NCBI GenBank assembly: GCA_905221065.1
Contig: CAJNBS010000001.1
Coordinates: 186,001 to 250,000, forward strand
Direction of reading: 5' to 3'
DNA length: 64,000 nt
DNA from: a bacterium
Lineage (GTDB): Bacteria; Bacillota; Bacilli; Lactobacillales; Streptococcaceae
The notes below the pieces were generated by a model, which had not been told where the DNA came from, did not search any database, and saw only the letters and a program-made list of their open reading frames with translations. The position numbers were made by a program, and so were the translations under genes. Positions 58,352 through 64,000 of the stretch are shown here, piece after piece (the first letter of the stretch is position 1; each line of letters begins with the position of its first letter).

Positions 58352-58503
58352 ATACTCAATGAAAATCAAAGAGTAACTGGGAATCTAGCTCAAACTACAG
58401 CTTTGATGAGGTGGTAGATAGAACTGACGAAGCCAGCTCAAAATACTGTTTTGAGGTTGCAGATGGACGCTGACGTGGTTTGAAGAGATTTTCGAAGAGT
58501 ATA
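58352..58503 (-). repeat. BOX element, reverse orientation, between lipoprotein and capsule genes
   Basis: On the minus strand it has boxA with the diagnostic CGTCAGCGTCC-type segment, boxB sequence with a duplicated TCAAAACAG/TCAAAGCTG part, and boxC ending TTTTCATTGAGTAT. It fills most of the 394-base gap upstream of cpsA; the remainder holds the cpsA promoter. Confidence 0.88.
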
Positions 58504-58580
58504 AGTGTTTATGATGTCCAAATAACCTATATCTAAGAATGTTTATAAACTCCGTAAATGTAGAATTTATCGTAAAAAAG

Positions 58581-58589
58581 TGATATAAT
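58581..58589 (+). promoter_or_regulatory. Extended -10 promoter of the capsule operon
   Basis: TG-A-TATAAT lies 29 bases before the cpsA start codon. The -35 region is poor, as is usual for TGn promoters. Confidence 0.6.
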
Positions 58590-58617
58590 GGTAACATTAA
58601 ATGTATAGGTGTTAATC

Positions 58618-60066
58618 ATGAGTAGACGTTTTAAAAAATCACGTTCACAGAAAGTGAAGCGAAGTGTTAATATAGTTTTGTTGACTATTTATTTATTGTT
58701 AGTTGGTTTTTTATTGTTCTTAATCTTTAAGTACAATATACTTGCTTTCAGGCACGTTAATATAGTGGTAGCAGTTTTTGCCTTGATAGTTGCTGTGATT
58801 GCCGCAATATTAATAATCTATAAAAAAGCAGAAAAGTTCACGATTTTCTTTTTGACACTAGCTGTTTTAGTGAGTTCAGTTTCTTTATTTACTCTGCAGC
58901 AATTTATAGGCTTTACAAGTCATATTAATGCAACTTCAAATTATTCAGAGTATTCTCTCAGTGTCGTCGTTTTAAAGGATAGTGATATCAATAATGTCAC
59001 ACAATTATCTAGTGTAACGGGACCAACAGGTACGGATAATGAGAATATTCAAAAGCTAATCGCTGATATTAAGACGAGTCAAAATAAGGAATTAACAGTC
59101 GAAGAAAGCAGCTCCTATCTTGCAGCCTATAAGAGTTTATTGGCTGGAGATACGAAAGCGATTATCTTAAACAGTGTCTTTGAAAACATTATCGAATCGG
59201 AATATCCTGACTATGCTTCAAAAATTAAGAAAATTTATACCAAAGAATTAACGAAGACGGTTGAAACTCCCAAAAATGTCAAAGGAGACAGTTTCAACGT
59301 TTATATCAGCGGAATTGATACTTATGGTCCGATCAGTTCGGTTTCTCGTTCGGATGTCAATATCATTATGACAGTTAATCGTGAAACTAAAAAGATTCTC
59401 TTGACAACAACCCCTCGTGATTCCTATGTTCCAATTTCAGATGGTGGCAACAACCAAAAAGATAAGTTGACCCATGCAGGGATTTATGGAGTAGATGCTT
59501 CCATTCATACACTGGAAAATCTCTACGGTATTGACCTGAACTATTATGCTCGTTTGAATTTCACCTCTTTCTTGAAGTTGATTGATCTTCTCGGTGGAGT
59601 TGATGTCTATAATGATCAGGAGTTTGATGCACATGCAAATAACGGAAAACATTACTCTGTAGGTACATTACATTTGGATTCGAAAGATGCCCTTGGATTT
59701 GTACGTGAACGCTATTCTCTGGCAGATGGGGACCGAGACCGTGGCCGCAATCAGCAAAAGGTGATTGTAGCTATTTTGCAAAAGTTAACCTCGACAGAAG
59801 CTTTGAAAAATTATGACAGTATTATAAAAGGGCTGCAAGATTCGATTCAAACCAATATGCCGCTTGAAACCATGATGAATTTGGTTAATGCCCAACTTGA
59901 GAGTGGTGGAACTTATAAGATCAATTCGCAAGATCTTAAAGGAACAGGGCGTATGGATTTGCCATCCTATGCCATGCCTGAGAGTAACCTTTACATGATG
60001 GAGATAAGTGATAGCAGTTTAGAGTCAGTCAAGGCTGCCATCAATGATGTGATGGAAGGAAAATAA
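58618..60066 (+). CDS. cpsA: Capsule regulatory protein CpsA/Wzg (LytR-CpsA-Psr ligase)
   Basis: LCP enzymes attach capsule to peptidoglycan from a lipid-linked donor. The ATG at 58618 gives 482 residues. Three N-terminal hydrophobic segments (about 18-40, 50-72, 76-100) are followed by an accessory domain and the LCP catalytic domain from about residue 225: [10 protein letters not shown], the Arg/Asp set in [31 protein letters not shown] near 240-270, and [23 protein letters not shown] near 358-380. Family arginines and aspartates for metal and pyrophosphate binding are present. It is the first gene of the capsule operon. Confidence 0.94.
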   Translation: MSRRFKKSRSQKVKRSVNIVLLTIYLLLVGFLLFLIFKYNILAFRHVNIVVAVFALIVAVIAAILIIYKKAEKFTIFFLTLAVLVSSVSLFTLQQFIGFTSHINATSNYSEYSLSVVVLKDSDINNVTQLSSVTGPTGTDNENIQKLIADIKTSQNKELTVEESSSYLAAYKSLLAGDTKAIILNSVFENIIESEYPDYASKIKKIYTKELTKTVETPKNVKGDSFNVYISGIDTYGPISSVSRSDVNIIMTVNRETKKILLTTTPRDSYVPISDGGNNQKDKLTHAGIYGVDASIHTLENLYGIDLNYYARLNFTSFLKLIDLLGGVDVYNDQEFDAHANNGKHYSVGTLHLDSKDALGFVRERYSLADGDRDRGRNQQKVIVAILQKLTSTEALKNYDSIIKGLQDSIQTNMPLETMMNLVNAQLESGGTYKINSQDLKGTGRMDLPSYAMPESNLYMMEISDSSLESVKAAINDVMEGK

Positions 60067-60072
60067 GACAAA

Positions 60073-60804
60073 ATGATTGATATTCATTCGCATATTGTAT
60101 TTGGTGTGGATGATGGTCCTAAAACGAAGCAAGAAAGCAAGGCGCTTTTGACAGAAGCCTACAGGCAAGGGGTAAGGACTATTGTATCGACATCACATAG
60201 ACGAAAAGGAATGTTTGAGACACCTGAGGAGACAATAGAGGCAAATTTCCAAGAAGTTAAGGAGATAGCCAGGGAAGTGGCTCCAGATTTGACCATTCTC
60301 TATGGAGCAGAAATTTATTATACTAGTGATATTCTTGAGAAACTAGAAGAGCAGGTGATCCCGAGTCTCAATGGAACGCGATATGCACTCATTGAGTTTA
60401 GCATGGCTACCCCTTATCGGGAAATCCATACTGCTTTGAGCAATGTTCTCATGCTGGGTATAACGCCTGTGATTGCTCATATTGAACGCTACCATGAATT
60501 AGAGAATAATGAAAAGCGTGTGAAAGAATTGATTGATATGGGCTGTTATACACAAATCAATAGTTCAAGTGTTTTAAAACCAAAGTTGTTTGGGGATAAA
60601 TATAAATTTATGAAGAAAAGAGCTAGGTATTTTCTTGAACGTGATTTGGTTTATTTTGTTGCTAGTGATATGCACAATTTGGACAAACGCCCCCCTTATA
60701 TGAAAGAAGCCTATGAACTTATCTCAAAACAATACGGTGAAAGAAGAGCGAGAGAATTATTTATTGAAAATCCTCGCTTCATCTTAGCTGATCAAATTAT
60801 TTAG
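60073..60804 (+). CDS. cpsB: Capsule protein-tyrosine phosphatase CpsB/Wzh (PHP domain)
   Basis: The 243-residue manganese-dependent phosphatase dephosphorylates CpsD and so tunes capsule synthesis. PHP metal-binding motifs are intact: [14 protein letters not shown] near residues 3-16, [11 protein letters not shown] near 39, [10 protein letters not shown] near 79, IAHIERY near 136 and ASDMHNL near 197. It follows cpsA by six bases and has the full family length. Confidence 0.95.
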   Translation: MIDIHSHIVFGVDDGPKTKQESKALLTEAYRQGVRTIVSTSHRRKGMFETPEETIEANFQEVKEIAREVAPDLTILYGAEIYYTSDILEKLEEQVIPSLNGTRYALIEFSMATPYREIHTALSNVLMLGITPVIAHIERYHELENNEKRVKELIDMGCYTQINSSSVLKPKLFGDKYKFMKKRARYFLERDLVYFVASDMHNLDKRPPYMKEAYELISKQYGERRARELFIENPRFILADQII

Positions 60805-60812
60805 GAGTTGAC

Positions 60813-61505
60813 ATGAAAGAAAATAAAGAAATTACGATTGATGTTTTTCAATTGTTTAAAGTCCTTTGGAAGAAGAAAATCGCTATTATGCTAACTGCGA
60901 TTGTAGCAGCTGTCATAGCTTTTGGTGTAAGTAGTTTTGTACTGACACCTGAGTATTCTAGTACGACACGTATTTATGTAGTCAATCGAAATCAATCGGA
61001 AAAAGCAGGGTTGACCAACCAGGATTTGCAGGCAGGTACCTATCTGGTAAAAGACTATAAGGAAATCATCCTCTCTCAAGATGTACTTGAGAAAGTCATT
61101 TCAAATCTTAAACTAGAGAGAACAGTTAGGGAATTAAGCAAGAAGATTCAGGTAACAGTGCCTGTGGATACTCGTATCGTATCAATTACTGTAAAAAATG
61201 CACAACCAGAAGAAGCTAGCCGTATCGCAAATGCTCTTCGTGAAGTGGCTGCTGAAAAAATAATTTCTGTAACTCGTGTATCTGATGTGACAACATTGGA
61301 AGAAGCAAGGCCGGCATTAAGCCCTTCATCACCTAATATTCGTCGTAATACTTTGCTAGCTTTTCTAGCAGGTGGAGTAGTGATGGTTGTTTCGGTTTTA
61401 TTACTTGAGTTGTTGGATGATCGTGTTAAACGACCAGAAGACGTGGAAGAAGTAATGCAGATTGCACTTCTAGGGATTGTTCCAGATTTGAATAAGTTAA
61501 AATAA
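60813..61505 (+). CDS. cpsC: Capsule chain-length/kinase activator CpsC/Wzd
   Basis: The 230-residue membrane protein has two helices (about residues 20-40 and 178-200) flanking an extracellular Wzz-like domain with a coiled-coil-prone centre. The Pro-rich stretch [15 protein letters not shown] before the second helix is a hallmark of the family. It activates the kinase CpsD and affects chain length and attachment. It is eight bases after cpsB and ten before cpsD. Confidence 0.94.
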   Translation: MKENKEITIDVFQLFKVLWKKKIAIMLTAIVAAVIAFGVSSFVLTPEYSSTTRIYVVNRNQSEKAGLTNQDLQAGTYLVKDYKEIILSQDVLEKVISNLKLERTVRELSKKIQVTVPVDTRIVSITVKNAQPEEASRIANALREVAAEKIISVTRVSDVTTLEEARPALSPSSPNIRRNTLLAFLAGGVVMVVSVLLLELLDDRVKRPEDVEEVMQIALLGIVPDLNKLK

Positions 61506-61515
61506 GGGAGAAAAT

Positions 61516-62208
61516 ATGCCAACATTAGCAATAGCACAAAAACGTTTAGATTTTGCGAAAAAAGCAGAAGAGCATTACAATGCTTTGCGAACAAATATTC
61601 AATTGAGTGGTGATAATCTGAAAGTTCTTTCCATCTCGTCTGTCAAACCTGGTGAGGGGAAATCGACAACATCAATAAATATTGCTTGGGCCTTTGCGCG
61701 TGCGGGCTATAAAACTTTATTGGTGGATGCAGATATTCGTAACTCTGTCATGTCAGGAGTCTTTAAATCAAGAGAAAAAATTACTGGCCTAACGGATTTT
61801 CTGGCAGGTACTACTGACCTTTCTCATGGACTTTGTGATACCAATGTTGAAAATTTATTTGTTATTCAGGCAGGACCTGTATCTCCAAACCCAACAGCAC
61901 TTCTACAGAGTGAAAACTTTGCCACTATGATTGATACCTTGCGTAAGTATTTTGACTATGTCATTGTCGATACGGCACCGATTGGGATGGTCATTGATGC
62001 CGCTATCATTACACAGAAATGTGATGCTTCTATCTTGGTGACAGCAGCAGGAGAGACAAAACGACGTGATGTTTTAAAGGCCAAAGAACAGTTAGAACAA
62101 ACAGGAACTCCATTTTTAGGTGTAGTTCTAAATAAATTTAACACAGAAGTTGAAAAATATGGAGCTTATGGAGTCTATGGTTCCTATGGAGTTTATGGGA
62201 AGAAATAA
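61516..62208 (+). CDS. cpsD: Capsule autophosphorylating tyrosine kinase CpsD/Wze
   Basis: The 230-residue bacterial tyrosine kinase has Walker A SVKPGEGKSTTSINIAWAF near residues 42-60, Walker A' LLVDADIR near 72 and Walker B VIVDTAPIG near 153. The C-terminal tail carries four tyrosines in YGx repeats (YGAYGVYGSYGVYGKK), the autophosphorylation cluster that CpsB reverses. It lacks a membrane part and relies on CpsC. This completes the four conserved regulatory capsule genes. Confidence 0.96.
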   Translation: MPTLAIAQKRLDFAKKAEEHYNALRTNIQLSGDNLKVLSISSVKPGEGKSTTSINIAWAFARAGYKTLLVDADIRNSVMSGVFKSREKITGLTDFLAGTTDLSHGLCDTNVENLFVIQAGPVSPNPTALLQSENFATMIDTLRKYFDYVIVDTAPIGMVIDAAIITQKCDASILVTAAGETKRRDVLKAKEQLEQTGTPFLGVVLNKFNTEVEKYGAYGVYGSYGVYGKK

Positions 62209-62218
62209 TTAATTAAAA

Positions 62219-62851
62219 ATGTATTTGATTTTTAAAAATATTTTAGATAGATTTTTGGCGTTTTTCCTATTTATTACCTTGATAATCATACCGATTATTC
62301 CTTTAACGATTCTGGCTATTTGGATAGAAGATCCAGGAGATGTTTTCTATTTACAAGATAGAGTTGGTTTAAATGGAAAAAAATTCAAAGTAATAAAGTT
62401 TCGGAGCATGTATAAAGATGCTGATCAGAGAATAAAGGAAAGTATTAATAGTGGTAAAATTGATCATCTAAATTTTAAAGAACATTCTCAAAGTATGACT
62501 ACAAAAGTCGGTAAAGTGATACGTAAACTTTCAATTGATGAACTGCCTCAATTGTTGAATATTATAAAAGGCGACATGGCTATAGTGGGACCTCGTCCAC
62601 TACAACAATTTGAGATTACGCATCATATTCTTACTAATAAAGAAATGGATAGTGCTTTAAAAATGTCTAAAAGATTGTCTGTGAAACCTGGTTTGCTTTG
62701 TTATTGGCAAGTAACGCCAAATAAGAATGACATGCCATTTGGAGACAGAATGGATCTAGATTTATTATATATTGATAATGTATCTTTAAAGACTGATTTC
62801 TTGCTTATTTTGAGGGGATTTTTTACAGTTTTAATGGGTAATAATAATTAA
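62219..62851 (+). CDS. Short initial sugar-phosphate transferase of the capsule locus
   Basis: The 210-residue protein transfers the first sugar phosphate to undecaprenyl phosphate. It has one N-terminal helix (about residues 10-35) and the bacterial sugar transferase domain: KKFKVIKFRSMYKDAD near 56-71, KVIRKLSIDELPQLLNIIKG near 100-118 and MAIVGPRP near 120-127. At this length it is like WcjG/WciI-type enzymes of some pneumococcal and oral streptococcal loci, not the longer WchA used in most serotypes. Which sugar it transfers cannot be told. Base composition drops from here on, as usual for serotype-specific genes. Confidence 0.88.
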   Translation: MYLIFKNILDRFLAFFLFITLIIIPIIPLTILAIWIEDPGDVFYLQDRVGLNGKKFKVIKFRSMYKDADQRIKESINSGKIDHLNFKEHSQSMTTKVGKVIRKLSIDELPQLLNIIKGDMAIVGPRPLQQFEITHHILTNKEMDSALKMSKRLSVKPGLLCYWQVTPNKNDMPFGDRMDLDLLYIDNVSLKTDFLLILRGFFTVLMGNNN

Positions 62852-62852
62852 T

Positions 62853-63644
62853 ATGAAGAATATAAAAATATTAGTAGCAACACATAAAAATTATAAAATG
62901 CCTGCTGATACAAGTGTATATCTACCAATTCACGTAGGATGTGAGGGAAAGGAAAATTTAGGATTCCAAGGTGATAATGCTGGGGAAAACATTTCAACCT
63001 TAAATCCTTACTATTGTGAACTTACAGGTCTCTATTGGGCTTGGAGAAACTTAGACTGTGATTATCTTGGTTTGGTACATTATCGTCGATATTTTACTAA
63101 AATGACGAAAAAATATAATGAATCCATAAATATTGATGATGTAATCTTAAATAGACATGAAATTGAAGAACTATTAGAGAATTCAGAAATCATCGTTCCC
63201 AAAAGAAGAAAATATTATATTGAAACTCTCTATTCTCATTACGACCATACTTTTGATGGTACCCACTTGGATTTAGCTAGGACAATGATTGAAATGAAAA
63301 ATCCAGAATATCTCCCAAGTTTTGAAAAGGTAATGAAGCAAAGAAGTGCTTACATGTTTAATATGTTCATCATGAAAAAAGAATTGGCAGACGATTATTT
63401 TTCTTGGCTATTTCCTATTTTGGATAGTATGTATGAAAGAATGGATTTATCAGGGTTAACTGATTTTGAAGCTAGATTGTTTGGAAGAGTAAGTGAACTG
63501 CTATTTAATGTATGGTTAGATAAAAATAATCTAAAGATTAAGGAAGTCTCTTTTATGTACATGGAAAAGGTTGACTTGTTTAAAAAAGGAATGTCATTTT
63601 TAATGGCTAAGTTTTTTGGAAAGAAATATGGACAGAGTTTTTAA
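62853..63644 (+). CDS. DUF4422 glycosyltransferase
   Basis: The 263-residue protein belongs to the DUF4422 family common in capsule and receptor-polysaccharide loci. Recognisable segments: ILVATHKNYKMP at the start, PIHVGCEGKENLGFQGDN, ELTGLYWAWRNLDCDYLGLVHYRRYF near residues 53-78, and MFNMFIMKKELADDYFSWLFPIL near 168-190. Members are proposed galactosyl or galactofuranosyl transferases. It starts one base after the transferase gene. Its stop codon abuts a BOX element. Confidence 0.85.
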   Translation: MKNIKILVATHKNYKMPADTSVYLPIHVGCEGKENLGFQGDNAGENISTLNPYYCELTGLYWAWRNLDCDYLGLVHYRRYFTKMTKKYNESINIDDVILNRHEIEELLENSEIIVPKRRKYYIETLYSHYDHTFDGTHLDLARTMIEMKNPEYLPSFEKVMKQRSAYMFNMFIMKKELADDYFSWLFPILDSMYERMDLSGLTDFEARLFGRVSELLFNVWLDKNNLKIKEVSFMYMEKVDLFKKGMSFLMAKFFGKKYGQSF

Positions 63645-63749
63645 TACTCAATGAAAATCAAATTCAAACCACGTCAGCTTCACCTTGCCGTACTCAAGTA
63701 CAGTCTGCGGCTAGCTTCCTAGTTTGCTCTTTGATTTTCATTGAGTATA
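63644..63749 (+). repeat. BOX element inside the capsule locus
   Basis: This is a boxA-boxC form without boxB, like those at 20084 and 42112. Here the left end reads ATACTCAATGAAAATCAAA, the exact complement of the right end TTTGATTTTCATTGAGTAT, so the element has 19-base perfect terminal inverted repeats. It begins on the last base of the DUF4422 stop codon and ends four bases before the next ATG. Confidence 0.9.
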
Positions 63750-63753
63750 AATT

Positions 63754-64000
63754 ATGATTTTATTATTACTTACTTTTTTACTTTTTTAGTTTTTCCAGTT
63801 TTATCTTTGTTTTTAAGCATGGTAGGAATAGTAAACGACAGAAGGTTTTCGGTAACTTATTTAGTAATTACGTGTTTATTGATTTCTATAATAGCTTTGC
63901 GTTATATCCCTCATCCATTAGATGATGGAGCATTTCATTTTAGAGCAACACAAGTACTAACTAATTTTGATAGCATTATTTCAATGTTTCAAGCTTTTGA
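63754..64000 (+). pseudogene. Start of a capsule membrane protein (Wzy/EpsG-like), apparent frameshift at a T tract
   Basis: Only the first 80 or so codons are inside the window. ATG 63754 reads MILLLLTFLLF and meets TAG at 63787-63789 after two T6 tracts. One added T would join it to the frame that continues VFPVLSLFLSMVGIV and RRFSVTYLVITCLLISIIALRY, a natural membrane-protein opening. The long frame is also open from TTG 63741 inside the BOX element, so a BOX-provided start is an alternative. The sequence RYIPHPLDDGAFHF after the second helix recalls EpsG/Wzy polymerases. Either a real mutation, phase variation or a sequencing error could explain the break. Confidence 0.5.

Overview
The window looks like a chromosome segment of a Mitis-group streptococcus (Streptococcus mitis, S. 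oralis or a close relative of S. pneumoniae). The reasons are the AT-rich coding style, six BOX-family intergenic repeats, the gene order rsmH-ftsL-pbp2X-mraY-clpL-luxS-dexB leading into a wzg-wzh-wzd-wze capsule locus, and neighbourhoods such as trkAH / SAM hydrolase / ECF transporter and pheS-GNAT-pheT. Species was judged by eye from remembered pneumococcal genes, not by a search.

Layout. 1-5.1 kb: end of a DUF2207 membrane protein, uppP, dinB, pflB. 5.3-8.1 kb: trkH and trkA on the minus strand. 8.3-15.7 kb: SAM hydrolase, a three-gene ECF transporter, a structured leader and trmL, an FMN riboswitch with ribU, a PAP2 phosphatase, a ParB-like protein and a GNAT. 15.7-20 kb: a T-box-controlled pheS-GNAT-pheT operon. 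20-23.5 kb: an ABC exporter, then rplM-rpsI behind an L13-type leader.

23.4-40.2 kb is accessory DNA inserted at the 3' end of rpsI. Four copies of rpsI-tail/att sequence mark two adjacent units. Unit A (about 23.5-34.9 kb) carries a tyrosine integrase, an excisionase, a pMV158 RepB-like HUH protein beside a hairpin holding the TACTACGAC nick sequence and a probable countertranscribed RNA, an FtsK/TcpA-like ATPase, and cargo: a type III restriction-modification system behind a 39-codon leader ORF, a frameshifted ImmA/IrrE-type metallopeptidase-regulator and a small Cys-motif protein. Unit B (about 35.1-40.1 kb) has att sites at both ends but no integrase, so it resembles a cis-mobilizable element (CIME). 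Its single gene encodes a 1461-residue surface protein with the N-terminal architecture of the pneumococcal M26 zinc metalloproteases (YSIRK-like signal, N-terminal LPNTG, two membrane segments, G5 repeats) but a different, apparently non-protease C-terminal half. This region is the most novel part of the window.

40.5-45.1 kb: a POT peptide transporter, then a minus-strand operon of XRE regulator, DUF3278-type membrane proteins and glutathione peroxidase. 45.2-54.3 kb: cell division and wall genes, clpL behind CtsR-like boxes and a small ORF, luxS and a DUF1846 protein. 54.4-64 kb: dexB, an AliA/AliB-like lipoprotein, and the start of a capsule locus (wzg, wzh, wzd, wze, a short initial sugar transferase, a DUF4422 glycosyltransferase, a BOX element, and the start of a probable polymerase that appears frameshifted at a T tract).

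No tRNA, rRNA, CRISPR array or intact insertion sequence was seen.
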